Counted from the stretch's first letter, positions 6,012-13,166 are shown. The stretch is 14,537 bases of DNA from CALJTV01 sp034433775 (GCA_034433775.1 DAOUAI010000113.1:1-14537); one strand, 5' to 3'. Made by a program: numbers and translations. The notes: generated by a model from the sequence alone, not told the origin.

Positions 6012-6833
6012 GACACTACCTACCGTATTGAATATAAACCTGTCGCCAAACTCCCCAGCCAGTATACTGATGGCTTTCAGTCCAGTACAATGACACAGGC
6101 TTAGCTTGCGTACATCCAGTTCCCTCAGAACCGCAATGGTGCGGTGTAATTGCTCCCCGGAGGCACTGATCAAATGAGAGCCACCGATCACTGCATGCAC
6201 GCGAGAAACACCGGTAAGCCGCTGCGCGTAATATATGGTATTAATCATGCCACAGTGGGCGCAGCCTAGAATCACAATCAGTCCCTCGCCCGTCTTAATT
6301 ATCAGCGCCTGGTCGTCGGCAAGCCCGTCTGGCTTCAACTCGCCGTCCTGGTCAACAGCCAGAATATCGTCGATCCGCTCAAAATCGGTGACCATCGGTA
6401 TCTCACCGGTGGTGAGTATCGAATCAGAGATAGCCACCGACTCTCTGGTCAAACGAAAACTAGCCCCGAGGCTTTCCAGTTCACGCCTTTGAAAAGGAAT
6501 ACCGATATACCTGGCACGCTGCCCTTTCCGCCAGGCATACTTCGCCTGCCAGATGTCAGGATGAGCTATTACTTCTATCTGCTTCCTCATCCGCCGCAGG
6601 ACTTCCCGCAACCCACCGGTATGGTCATAGTGCCCGTGGCTCAGTACTATCTTGTCAACCTTCCTCAGATCAATATTAAGGCTATCAGCATTATGGACCA
6701 CCGACCTGCCACTTCCGGAATCGAGCAGCACAGTGACCCCGTCCATCTCCACCAGCACGCTCAACCCCCATTCCCCCAAAAAGTCACCAAGCATAGCAGT
6801 ATTTTCGCTGAGCGTAGTTATGCGAACTGTCAT
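5997..6833 (-). CDS. metallo-beta-lactamase-fold hydrolase, COG1237 type
   Basis: The 278-residue protein has the metal-binding motif SHGHYDHTGG (H66, H68, D70, H71) and further ligand candidates in ILGCAHCGMINTI (H193) and GGSHL (H220), with a late CHCTG (H248). This pattern, especially LGCAHCGMINTI, is that of the COG1237 branch, annotated from a methanopterin-pathway relative as a ribofuranosylaminobenzene-phosphate synthase component. In bacteria the substrate is not known and that name should not be transferred. It is expected to be a soluble di-metal (Zn or Fe) enzyme. AGGAGGT precedes ATG 6833 by 3 nt, and the ATG overlaps the ferredoxin stop as ATGA, so it is the last gene of an operon containing iron-sulfur and nickel handling genes. 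Confidence 0.85.
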   Translation of the reverse strand: MTVRITTLSENTAMLGDFLGEWGLSVLVEMDGVTVLLDSGSGRSVVHNADSLNIDLRKVDKIVLSHGHYDHTGGLREVLRRMRKQIEVIAHPDIWQAKYAWRKGQRARYIGIPFQRRELESLGASFRLTRESVAISDSILTTGEIPMVTDFERIDDILAVDQDGELKPDGLADDQALIIKTGEGLIVILGCAHCGMINTIYYAQRLTGVSRVHAVIGGSHLISASGEQLHRTIAVLRELDVRKLSLCHCTGLKAISILAGEFGDRFIFNTVGSVIEVS

Positions 6834-7132
6834 CCCACCTCCTTTTTAGGACCGATTAACCCGCCGAGCATAGAGACAAGCTCGTCAGCTTTTTGTTTCA
6901 GCGAAGCTATCAAGGTCTTCAGCTCGCCAGATGACACCGGCACCAATTCGATAATAGCGCCCTGAGGACAAACCTCAAGGCAAAGTCCACATTGGTTACA
7001 CAGATTCGCATCTATAATGGCATAGCCCCGGTGGATAGAAATTGCCCCACTTGGACAACCTCTAACACACAGCCCACATCCTAGACACAGGTCGTTTCGT
7101 ATTTTGATCATTTCACCGTACCCAAGAGGCAT
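6830..7132 (-). CDS. two-cluster 4Fe-4S ferredoxin
   Basis: The 100-residue protein carries two classical CxxCxxCxxxCP motifs, at C16-C19-C22-C26 and C45-C48-C51-C55, with pseudo-symmetric GAIS/GAII strands, so it should hold two [4Fe-4S] clusters. A C-terminal helical tail (about 65-100) with Lys/Glu content is longer than in minimal ferredoxins and may serve docking. ATG 7132 is taken as the start; ATG 7111 (residue 8, preceded by GGTGA at only 3 nt) is an alternative and changes nothing in the clusters. It lies 10 nt after the NifU-like gene and overlaps the hydrolase by ATGA. It is likely the electron carrier for one of the operon's enzymes or for cluster assembly. Confidence 0.9.
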   Translation of the reverse strand: MPLGYGEMIKIRNDLCLGCGLCVRGCPSGAISIHRGYAIIDANLCNQCGLCLEVCPQGAIIELVPVSSGELKTLIASLKQKADELVSMLGGLIGPKKEVG

Positions 7133-7142
7133 ATCTTACTTT

Positions 7143-7601
7143 CTACAACTCCGGCACCTTCCTGTAAGCCTGCTTCCACGGTTCACGCTTGGTAGCCAGG
7201 TAGTCCTGCACCGCCTCTTTTATCGTGTTAGCGGCTAACAGGGCACAATGGGCACTATCCGGTGGCAAGCCACCAAGGGCGTCCAGCACATCCTGCTGCG
7301 TTAATCGAAGGAGTTCGGCAACAGTCTTTCCCTTCGCCAGCTCGGTGACCATGCTGCCAGCAGCGATGGTAGTCCCGCAACCATCAGTCCAGAAGGTAGC
7401 TAGCTCTACCACCTCACCTTTCACCCGCAGCCATATCGCCATGGTATCACCGCAGGGACCGGTTATTCTGGCAAATCCGTCGGCATCGGGAATACTACCT
7501 GCATTTCGCGGATTTTGCGCATGGTCGATAACTATATCGCTATAGCCAGCCAGTGCCTGTTTCTGCAATTCCTCCGCTATCCTGTCTATCTCTGAAGACA
7601 T
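7143..7601 (-). CDS. NifU/IscU-like iron-sulfur scaffold protein
   Basis: The 152-residue product matches the NifU N-terminal (IscU-type) scaffold. It has YSDIVIDHAQNPRNAG (20-35), GPCGDTM with C50 and D52, DGCGTTIAAGSM with C75, and HC at H118-C119 followed by LLAANTIKEAVQDY. The three Cys and the Asp are the ligands on which IscU builds [2Fe-2S] clusters. No NifU middle or C-terminal domain is present and no cysteine desulfurase lies nearby, so sulfur must come from elsewhere. GGAGG lies 7 nt before ATG 7601. It is placed between the CooT-like gene and a ferredoxin, in an operon of metallocofactor proteins. The N-terminal helical extension (1-19) is longer than in E. coli IscU. Confidence 0.9.
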   Translation of the reverse strand: MSSEIDRIAEELQKQALAGYSDIVIDHAQNPRNAGSIPDADGFARITGPCGDTMAIWLRVKGEVVELATFWTDGCGTTIAAGSMVTELAKGKTVAELLRLTQQDVLDALGGLPPDSAHCALLAANTIKEAVQDYLATKREPWKQAYRKVPEL

Positions 7602-7653
7602 GCAAATACCTCCAAACGCCTTTCATCGTCTATCCCGTTGCCACAAGAGACCT

Positions 7654-7848
7654 TTATCGGCTCGGCTCAACAATTACGGAGTGCTCTTCCCAGAAATCGA
7701 TGCTCTTTAACGTACCCCGAACGTATTTCTCCTCACCCAGCAAGTTTGTCAGCCAGAGCCCTCCATCCTCCACCTCCACCCGGATTACTTCAGCCATCGC
7801 TTCTTCGAGCCCGCCGTTCGACTCAATGTATACTGTGGCCACACACAT
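7654..7848 (-). CDS. cooT: CooT-family nickel-binding protein
   Basis: The 64-residue protein begins MCVATVYIES and ends with a GTLKSIDFWEEHSVIVE strand pair. This is the CooT family layout (formerly annotated as a predicted RNA-binding protein), a small beta-barrel dimer. In studied CooT the N-terminal Cys2 binds Ni(II), and Cys2 is present here. It follows the CooC-like ATPase by 16 nt, as expected for a nickel chaperone partnering CooC in maturation of a carbon monoxide dehydrogenase-type enzyme. GAGGA lies 6 nt upstream of ATG 7848. The target enzyme is not in the window. Confidence 0.85.
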   Translation of the reverse strand: MCVATVYIESNGGLEEAMAEVIRVEVEDGGLWLTNLLGEEKYVRGTLKSIDFWEEHSVIVEPSR

Positions 7849-7864
7849 ATTGCTTCCTCATAAC

Positions 7865-8659
7865 TCAGACTTCAATTTTTGATAGCAACTTGTCCACAAT
7901 TTCTTTGATACCCTTCTCCCGTATTTCCTCCAGGCTTTCACCACTCATACACGCCTCAAAGATCTCCTGGTTCATAGAGAGAGCACCAAGGACATTCACA
8001 CCCCTCCTGACCAGTTCGCCTGCCAATCTGTCCGCCATCCTGTTTGAACTGACTTTATTGAGGATCGCCCTGGTATCCTCCACCCCGGCGCCAGTAGCCA
8101 GTTGTCTCACCTTGGCAGCTAATTCCAAAGACTCAAAAGAGGGCTCAACCACCACCAGCACCAAATCGATACTGGTCTCGACGCCCCTGCCAAAATGCTC
8201 CACGCCAGCCTCCATATCCACGATACATACCTCATTTTTATTGAGTCGGAGTTTGCCTAGAAACTCACGGCTCAATACACCCATGGGACAGGCACAGCCT
8301 TCAAGCGCCTGGAGGATTTTGCCGATGTTCACCAACCTTAGTCCATCCCTTTCTTTGATATACTCCGGAGGAATATCACTCACTCTAATGTTCTCCAAAC
8401 TGAGTATCTCTGCCTTTGTTTCTGATTTACCTCCGGAGATAGTACGTCCCATCTTGCCTTTAAGTCCAGCTTTGCCTCCAACCATCTCCATAAGCGGCAC
8501 CGGTGGCTCTCTAAAACCGAGCATCCGAAAGAGCCCCGAGTTCGATTCATCTGAGTCCACCACCAGCACACGGTAACCCCGGCTTCTAAATTCATACGCC
8601 AGCAGCGTGGCGATGACGCTTTTACCGCTGCCACCTTTGCCACAGACTGCTATTTTCAT
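7865..8659 (-). CDS. cooC: CooC-type nickel-insertion ATPase (MinD/SIMIBI class)
   Basis: The 264-residue protein opens with the deviant Walker A motif GKGGSGKS (7-14) and VVDSDESN (33-40). It continues with KILQALEGCACPMGVL (114-129), whose C122-x-C124 pair is the metal-binding feature of CooC, and DMEAGVEHFGRG (148-159), a switch-II region typical of the family. CooC dimers bind Ni(II) and hydrolyse ATP to help build the Ni-Fe-S cluster of carbon monoxide dehydrogenase. AAAGGAG lies just upstream of ATG 8659. It is followed by the CooT-like gene (16 nt) and preceded by the Mrp-type gene (21 nt). CODH itself is absent, so the client enzyme is inferred. Confidence 0.88.
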   Translation of the reverse strand: MKIAVCGKGGSGKSVIATLLAYEFRSRGYRVLVVDSDESNSGLFRMLGFREPPVPLMEMVGGKAGLKGKMGRTISGGKSETKAEILSLENIRVSDIPPEYIKERDGLRLVNIGKILQALEGCACPMGVLSREFLGKLRLNKNEVCIVDMEAGVEHFGRGVETSIDLVLVVVEPSFESLELAAKVRQLATGAGVEDTRAILNKVSSNRMADRLAGELVRRGVNVLGALSMNQEIFEACMSGESLEEIREKGIKEIVDKLLSKIEV

Positions 8660-8680
8660 ACCTCGCTCCTTTTGCTCCTT

Positions 8681-9703
8681 CTATTGTTTTGCCCTGGCTT
8701 TTACAGCTTGAACAATGGCATTACCAAAGCCTTGCAAAAATTCCGCCTGGTACCGCTCGACCTTGCCCTCATCACAGAGCTGGGCTAATTGTGGGTCAAT
8801 AGGTATCTGCGCCAGCAAGGGCGCATCAGCCAGACTTGCCATCTCCTCAGCCCGGCTTTTGCCAAAAACTTCGATCTTCTTCCCGGTATCCGGCAGGACA
8901 AGATAGCTCATATTCTCCACCACTCCCAGTATCGGGATGTGCATCGCTTCCTGCGCCATTTTAATTGCCTTGCGAACCACCATAGCCGCTAGCTCCTGAG
9001 GGCTAAAAACGATTATCACGCCTGATACCGGCAACGATTGCAGCACCGTAAGGGGCGCATCGGCTGTCCCCGGTGGCAGGTCAACCATTAAATAGTCCAG
9101 CCGTCCCCACAGGACATCTTCCCAGAACTGTGTAATGGCTTTAGCAATCAAGGGACCTCTCCAGATAACCGCATCGTCCTCATGCGGCAAGAGCAAGTTT
9201 ATAGACATAATTTCAATCCCGGACCGTGTAAGCACCGGTAACAGACCGCTCTCGCTTCCTTCGGGACGCTCGCCTATGCCAAACATCTTTGGTATGCTGG
9301 GTCCGGTTATATCGGCATCAAGTATGCCGACATCAAACCCGGCACGTGCTAGCGAGACTGCCGCAAGAGCACTTACCAGCGATTTGCCCACGCCTCCTTT
9401 GCCACTCATTACAGCGATCACACTACCGATCTCATTAAGGTCTTTGGGCTTCGACTCCTCAAAATCGACGTTTACCTCCGCAACATGGGGCATCTTCCTC
9501 ACTGTCTCTTGCACTTTTGCCTTAAGCCATTCTCTGGCTTCCTGATTTAACGCCGCTCCAGCAAGATAGACATCGACTCTTCGATCATACACTCCTACCC
9601 GCCTGACCAAATTAAGGCTTGATAAACTGCGTCTCACCCCTGGCACCAGGACTTCCTCAAGGCTCTTAAAAACTTGTTCTCGTTCTATCAAGTTCGCCTC
9701 CAT
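8681..9703 (-). CDS. Mrp/ApbC (NBP35-like) P-loop ATPase lacking the C-terminal CxxC
   Basis: The protein has an N-terminal MIP18/DUF59-like domain (about 1-85) and a SIMIBI ATPase domain with GKGGVGKS (101-108), LDADITGPSIPKMFG (128-142), VDLPPGTADAPLT (207-219) and VENMSY (262-267). Members bind and transfer Fe-S clusters through a CxxC that normally follows VENMSY; here the stretch reads LVLPDTGKK (268-276) with no Cys. It may act as an ATPase without cluster binding, or bind by other residues. ATG 9703 follows the methyltransferase stop by 1 nt but has no ribosome site; GGAGG inside codons 1-3 points to TTG 9691 as a better start (336 residues). It lies 21 nt upstream of cooC. Confidence 0.87.
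   Translation of the reverse strand: MEANLIEREQVFKSLEEVLVPGVRRSLSSLNLVRRVGVYDRRVDVYLAGAALNQEAREWLKAKVQETVRKMPHVAEVNVDFEESKPKDLNEIGSVIAVMSGKGGVGKSLVSALAAVSLARAGFDVGILDADITGPSIPKMFGIGERPEGSESGLLPVLTRSGIEIMSINLLLPHEDDAVIWRGPLIAKAITQFWEDVLWGRLDYLMVDLPPGTADAPLTVLQSLPVSGVIIVFSPQELAAMVVRKAIKMAQEAMHIPILGVVENMSYLVLPDTGKKIEVFGKSRAEEMASLADAPLLAQIPIDPQLAQLCDEGKVERYQAEFLQGFGNAIVQAVKARAKQ
9697..9701 (-). promoter_or_regulatory. Shine-Dalgarno GGAGG favouring TTG 9691 as the Mrp start
   Basis: GGAGG at 9701-9697 is followed by CGAAC and then TTG 9691-9689. The upstream ATG 9703 has no such element. The site overlaps the putative first three codons, so only one of the two starts can be the main one. Confidence 0.45.
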
Positions 9704-9704
9704 T

Positions 9705-10235
9705 TCAACAAGTCTCTTTTTTCAAAAAGCGGCACGTTCTCTTGCCCGCTATCGACAGCTTGAACAGCCCGCCTTCGGTTACCATCTGTATTATGCCGTC
9801 CCTCTTCAGATGATGGTCGCTCACCGATAATACTCCGTGATGTTTCAATACTCGATAAAGTTCATTCAGCACATTGCCACGGGCATCCAGATGGTGAAGA
9901 ACATCATACAGCAGGACTGCGTCTATGCTCTCAGACGGCAACCCGGTATCACAATCAGAAAGGATAGTATGTACATTCGGCAGCCCCTTCTTGACAGCTA
10001 GTGCTTCGACCGCCCTGATGGCAAATGGATTTCTATCCAGAGCATAGACCTTGCCAGAATCACCCACCAGTCTAGCAAGTGGCATCACGTAACTCCCTGG
10101 TCCACAACCAAAATCGAGCACATAAAATCCTTCTTCGATACCCACCTCTTTCAAAACCTCCATACGGGGCAGCAGAAAGTCTCTGAGCTTGTAAGCCAAT
10201 GACATCAACTTGAAGTCCAAATCAGAATTCTGCAT
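9705..10235 (-). CDS. class I SAM-dependent methyltransferase
   Basis: The 176-residue protein is a compact Rossmann-type methyltransferase: motif I VLDFGCGPGSYV (39-50), motif II acidic YALDRNP (64-70), a motif III-like ILSDCDTGLP, and motif IV VLLYDVLHHLD. SAM binding is well supported; the substrate is not. Similar small methyltransferases sit beside metal or arsenic handling genes, but nothing here fixes the substrate. It ends with a Cys-containing tail (KRTCRFLKKETC). It leads a run of seven close genes down to 5997 and is 1 nt from the Mrp ATG. The ribosome site before ATG 10235 is weak (AGAGATA). A 109-nt gap separates it from the NifX-like gene upstream. Confidence 0.82.
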   Translation of the reverse strand: MQNSDLDFKLMSLAYKLRDFLLPRMEVLKEVGIEEGFYVLDFGCGPGSYVMPLARLVGDSGKVYALDRNPFAIRAVEALAVKKGLPNVHTILSDCDTGLPSESIDAVLLYDVLHHLDARGNVLNELYRVLKHHGVLSVSDHHLKRDGIIQMVTEGGLFKLSIAGKRTCRFLKKETC

Positions 10236-10344
10236 ACTTATCTCTTTGCCCGTTATAATTTATTCTCCGCCCTCCTATCCCAACCACAACACCTTAACTA
10301 ATAGTGGCATAGCGAAAATCGCCAAGACCTTTCTCGGACAGCTC

Positions 10345-10683
10345 TTAATGGTCACAAATATTGTCACCTATTTTAAGGCTACCATTCAAATAGTTCAAAA
10401 CGGCTCTCTCCGGATCGCTCTCCACCACACCAACAACCACATCGATGCGGTTTTGCTGGAACAGCGCTTGTGCTCTGGGACCCATACCCCCTGTCAACAC
10501 CACGGAGACCCCCTGTTCTGCCAGCCATGTCGGCAAAAAGCCAGGCTGATGTCCCGGCGAATCCACAATCTGCTTTCTTACAATGCTCTTTCTGGCTGCA
10601 TCCACATCTATGAGAGCGAACTGCTCACAATGTCCGAAATGGGGCGATACTGCGCCTCCAACCAGTGGAATAGCAAATCTCAT
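10345..10683 (-). CDS. NifX/NifB C-terminal-like (dinitrogenase Fe-Mo cofactor biosynthesis family) protein
   Basis: The 112-residue product is a single RNase H-like NifX domain: MRFAIPLVGG at the start, SPHFGHCEQFALIDVD (13-28) with the family's HFG(H/R)C signature, a mid-domain His-containing loop (SPGHQPGFL), and VVLTGGMGPRAQALF (62-76). Relatives bind iron-molybdenum cofactor precursors or, in the Desulfovibrio orange protein, a Mo-Cu-S cluster. H15 and C19 are plausible ligands. ATG 10683 is chosen because GGAGG lies 7 nt upstream; a TTG lies one codon earlier. It is the last gene of the ORP-like block and differs from the upstream NifX-like protein by lacking the coiled-coil tail. Confidence 0.87.
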   Translation of the reverse strand: MRFAIPLVGGAVSPHFGHCEQFALIDVDAARKSIVRKQIVDSPGHQPGFLPTWLAEQGVSVVLTGGMGPRAQALFQQNRIDVVVGVVESDPERAVLNYLNGSLKIGDNICDH

Positions 10684-10703
10684 CAATACACCTCCTTCTT
10701 ATA

Positions 10704-11000
10704 CTATTGCTCCACCCTGAGTTTATAAACAGGCTTGCCATCTTCGAAGTAAATGTCTACATTCACCTGCTTTCCCTCAGCAAGGTATCTCTCAGCCTCA
10801 TCGCGTAATTTTTGTGATTCCGGTGACTTCAAGAAGGAAACAAGCGCCTCAAACCTCTCCTCCAGTTCCCGGTTTCCCACCCCACCCTGTCTCAAAAGTT
10901 CCAGCAGGCAGTTGTTTAATTCCTGCTCAGCCAGACATTTCACACACTTGCCTGGGACACTGGTCGTAGAATGTCGGGGGTTAAGTTTTATAGGCTCCAT
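10704..11000 (-). CDS. small uncharacterised protein with N-terminal CxxC, paralogue of the 3653-3922 product
   Basis: The product has 98 residues: an N-terminal KCVKC (C19-x2-C22) plus C31, then a helical region and a short beta-like end. Residues about 32-96 align with the 89-residue protein at 3653-3922: LL-x-G-x-N-ELE-R-x3-L-x-SFL, LRDEAERYLAEGKQVNV and PVYKLRV. I do not recognise the family. The paralogue lacks the CxxC part, so this copy has gained, or kept, a possible metal site. GGAGGT lies 10 nt before ATG 11000, a long spacing. It is 8 nt after the FmdB-type gene and 20 nt before the NifX-like gene, so it belongs to the same operon and probably serves the same complex. Confidence 0.75.
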   Translation of the reverse strand: MEPIKLNPRHSTTSVPGKCVKCLAEQELNNCLLELLRQGGVGNRELEERFEALVSFLKSPESQKLRDEAERYLAEGKQVNVDIYFEDGKPVYKLRVEQ

Positions 11001-11008
11001 ATTGGAAA

Positions 11009-11254
11009 CTACCTCCTTCGGTCACGATGACATCCGTCTCCTACAGAACAGGGAGGTGTGTCGCAACGCTCTCCCCTGCCACAGCAAGTTGTGTCCGAAG
11101 CTTGCGACTCTGTTTTCACTATGTAAGATGTCGAGATAAGTTTCTCTACCTCCAGGCTAGTGCAGTCCGGACAGCACACCGCTTTAGTGGCATCACGCAC
11201 TAGAGAGTCGAATATTTTGCCACAGCTTTTGCATCTAAAATCGTAGATCGGCAT
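11009..11254 (-). CDS. FmdB-family zinc-ribbon protein
   Basis: The 81-residue product begins MPIYDFRCKSCGKIFDSLV and carries C8-x2-C11 and C28-x2-C31, the four-Cys zinc ribbon of the FmdB family (PF09723). A second Cys-rich segment follows (CC at 57-58, then C64, C69, C75), which short family members often have. The role is unknown; the family name comes from a gene near a formamidase operon. GGAGG lies 6 nt before ATG 11254. It sits 10 nt after the ferredoxin-ATPase gene, in the ORP-like operon. Confidence 0.85.
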   Translation of the reverse strand: MPIYDFRCKSCGKIFDSLVRDATKAVCCPDCTSLEVEKLISTSYIVKTESQASDTTCCGRGERCDTPPCSVGDGCHRDRRR

Positions 11255-11264
11255 ACTAAGCCTC

Positions 11265-12116
11265 CTAAAAATTTATAATGCTCTCCCAGAGCAGTTTTAT
11301 TTGCCTAGCAATACCATCTGAGAGATTTTCCACCACGGGAATCCTTTTCGCAATGGACTCTGTAAACACATTACTGAAGGGGATTTTGCCAGCAATTTTC
11401 AGCCCCTGATCAACACACCATCTTTCAATCCTCAAAGTATTCTCATCGTTGATGTCGTATTTGTTGATACACACTAGAGCAGGCACCCCAAAATGACGAC
11501 AAACAGCCACCACCCTCTCCAGATCGTGTATTCCAGAAAGCGTTGGCTCTGTAACCAGCAAAGCAAGATTTGCACCGGATAGAGAAGAGATAACCGGACA
11601 GCCGATGCCCGGCGGACCATCACTGATTATGTAGAGCAGGCCATTTTCCTCAGCTATCTGCTTTGCCCGCTGCCTAATCAAGGTTACCAGCTTCCCTGAG
11701 TTTTGCTGTGCCACCCCCAACTTGGCATGCACCAGCGGACCATAACGTGTGTCAGAGATAAACCAATGTCCAGCAAGCTTTTCCTGCATCGTGACAGCTC
11801 CCGCAGGGCAAATACGAAAACAAAAGCCGCACCCTTCACACGATTTAGCATCAACCTTAAAATCGCGAACCGCCTGGAAACGGCATAGCTGCTGACATAA
11901 ACCACACTGCGTACATTTCTCCTCGTCGATAACAGCAGTCTGTCCGCTCCAGAACTCGTTAGCTTCACACACAGTCGGCTGCAAAATAAGATGCAGGTCA
12001 GCAGCATCCACATCGCAATCGCACAGCACCTTGCCCTGAGCTAGCGCAGCAAACGAGGCAACAAGGCTGGTCTTTCCAGTACCCCCTTTACCGCTTAATA
12101 CCACCAGCTCTTTCAC
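11265..12116 (-). CDS. MinD-superfamily ATPase with inserted 2x[4Fe-4S] ferredoxin domain (copy B)
   Basis: The 283-residue protein combines a SIMIBI ATPase (GKGGTGKT at 9-16, CDCDVDAADLHL at 32-43, SDGPPGIGCPV, TEPTLSGIHDLER) with an inserted bacterial-type ferredoxin. The clusters are C68-C71-C74-C78 and C93-C96-C99-C103. The first lacks the usual Pro after its last Cys (it reads CRF); the second has it (CPAGA). Related twin ATPases accompany the NifX-type orange protein in Desulfovibrio and occur in many anaerobes and archaea; they are thought to assemble or insert a metal-sulfur cluster. The start is GTG 12116, with GGAGGT 7 nt upstream, overlapping the sister ATPase gene by 29 nt. Copies A and B probably form a heterodimer. 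Confidence 0.88.
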   Translation of the reverse strand: MKELVVLSGKGGTGKTSLVASFAALAQGKVLCDCDVDAADLHLILQPTVCEANEFWSGQTAVIDEEKCTQCGLCQQLCRFQAVRDFKVDAKSCEGCGFCFRICPAGAVTMQEKLAGHWFISDTRYGPLVHAKLGVAQQNSGKLVTLIRQRAKQIAEENGLLYIISDGPPGIGCPVISSLSGANLALLVTEPTLSGIHDLERVVAVCRHFGVPALVCINKYDINDENTLRIERWCVDQGLKIAGKIPFSNVFTESIAKRIPVVENLSDGIARQIKLLWESIINF

Positions 12117-12954
12117 GCACTATACCTCCAATTTTGTTGAACAGATCCGCAAAACGCTCTCGCCACATAGGCAAGCCGGCAACCAGAGTTATGCCCTCTG
12201 AATATAGCTTTGCCACCCTCATATCAAGCGGAATGGTAAATAAAATCGGTATGTCATTCTGCCTGCAATAGTCCTCTATTCCACCGTTTCCAACACCAGC
12301 GCGGTTGACGACCACACCACAAGGTATATCAAGCTCCCGCACCATCTCCACTGCCAGGGCTAGGTCATTGAGCCCAAAAGGGGTAGGTTCGGTTACCAAC
12401 AGGCAAAAGTCGCTACCCTTCACCGCCTCCACCACCGGACAGGATGTCCCCGGTGAAACGTCAACGATAGCCACACCATCCTGATTGGCAAGCTGCTTCA
12501 CCCTCCTGATCACCGGGGGTGCCAATGGCTCACCTACATTCAGCCTGCCCTGAACAAACTTTATACCATCGGCATCGCCCCACTCTACGACACCGATCTC
12601 CCTTCCCACCTCAGTTATCGCCCCTTCAGGACAAAGATAGCTGCAAGCCCCACAACCATGACACAATTCAGGAAACGTCAACACATAGCCAGGAACTACC
12701 GCAATGGCATTATAGGCGCAGACTTCAGCGCACCTACCGCAGTAATTACACTTTTCCTTGTCCACCTCAGGGACAGGCATGGAGACGGTCTCACTCCCGG
12801 CTATTACTGGACTTAACAACAAATGTGCATTCGGCTCCTCCACATCACAGTCGAGGATCTGCACGTTTACCTGTTCCTTCACGGAGAGGGCAAGACTGGT
12901 AGCCACCAGAGTCTTGCCCGTCCCACCTTTGCCACTAGCTACAGCTATGATCAT
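12088..12954 (-). CDS. MinD-superfamily ATPase with inserted 2x[4Fe-4S] ferredoxin domain (copy A)
   Basis: The 288-residue sister of the 11265-12116 product has Walker A GKGGTGKT (8-15), LDCDVEEPNAHL (34-45), clusters C69-C72-C75-C79 and C98-C101-C104-C108, and the late motifs VDVSPGTSCPVVEA and TEPTPFGLNDL. In copy B the equivalent of VSPGTSCP is DGPPGIGCP; both keep a Cys there that could bind metal. ATG 12954 is chosen because it overlaps the stop of the zinc-ribbon gene as ATGA and because the family starts here; the frame is open 16 codons further upstream. The first cluster again lacks the following Pro (CAYNA). It is expected in the cytoplasm, using ATP and ferredoxin-type clusters to handle the cofactor held by the NifX-like proteins. 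Confidence 0.88.
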   Translation of the reverse strand: MIIAVASGKGGTGKTLVATSLALSVKEQVNVQILDCDVEEPNAHLLLSPVIAGSETVSMPVPEVDKEKCNYCGRCAEVCAYNAIAVVPGYVLTFPELCHGCGACSYLCPEGAITEVGREIGVVEWGDADGIKFVQGRLNVGEPLAPPVIRRVKQLANQDGVAIVDVSPGTSCPVVEAVKGSDFCLLVTEPTPFGLNDLALAVEMVRELDIPCGVVVNRAGVGNGGIEDYCRQNDIPILFTIPLDMRVAKLYSEGITLVAGLPMWRERFADLFNKIGGIVRERAGGIKR

Positions 12955-13166
12955 GCTCGCGTCATTCTGGTACCGCACTTCGGGCAAGTCACGCTGTAGC
13001 ACGGTGTACCCGCCTGATGCGGCACCCTATGCCCACAACTGGGACAAACACATTCTCCGCCGGGACCAGCACCCGGGCGGTTACCACCCATCCTCCCAGC
13101 ACCCCGCCCCCTACCTGTGCCCGGACCACTTCCCCAGGGCGGTCCCATTCCATCTCCTCTCGGCAT
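12951..13166 (-). CDS. Gly-rich small zinc-ribbon protein
   Basis: The 71-residue product has a Gly/Pro/Arg-rich start (MPRGDGMGPPWGSGPGTGRG) like the N-termini of DUF5320-type proteins. A ribbon follows: C39-x-C41-x2-C44 (CVCPSCG), PHQAGTPC (C56) and CPKCG (C61, C64). Four to six Cys suggest one zinc or iron site. Similar small proteins accompany NifX and twin-ATPase clusters; the role is unknown. GGAGGTG lies 5 nt upstream of ATG 13166, a strong site, and its stop overlaps the next ATPase gene. The codon pattern of the Gly-rich part is GC-richer than its neighbours, as expected from its composition. Confidence 0.8.
   Translation of the reverse strand: MPRGDGMGPPWGSGPGTGRGRGAGRMGGNRPGAGPGGECVCPSCGHRVPHQAGTPCYSVTCPKCGTRMTRA

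Noticed and set aside
7638..8576. Long plus-strand open frame of 312 codons
   Set aside because: It lies antisense to the CooC and CooT genes, has a Ser/Leu/Pro-biased composition typical of a shadow frame, and no ribosome site.
10252..10283. TATAAC with TTGGGA upstream of the methyltransferase as a promoter
   Set aside because: The spacer would be 20 nt and the -35 is poor; a promoter in the 109-nt gap is plausible but not supported by this pair.
10290..10330. Inverted repeat TGGC...GCCA downstream of the NifX-like gene as a terminator
   Set aside because: The stem is short and broken, and no T run follows on the minus strand.
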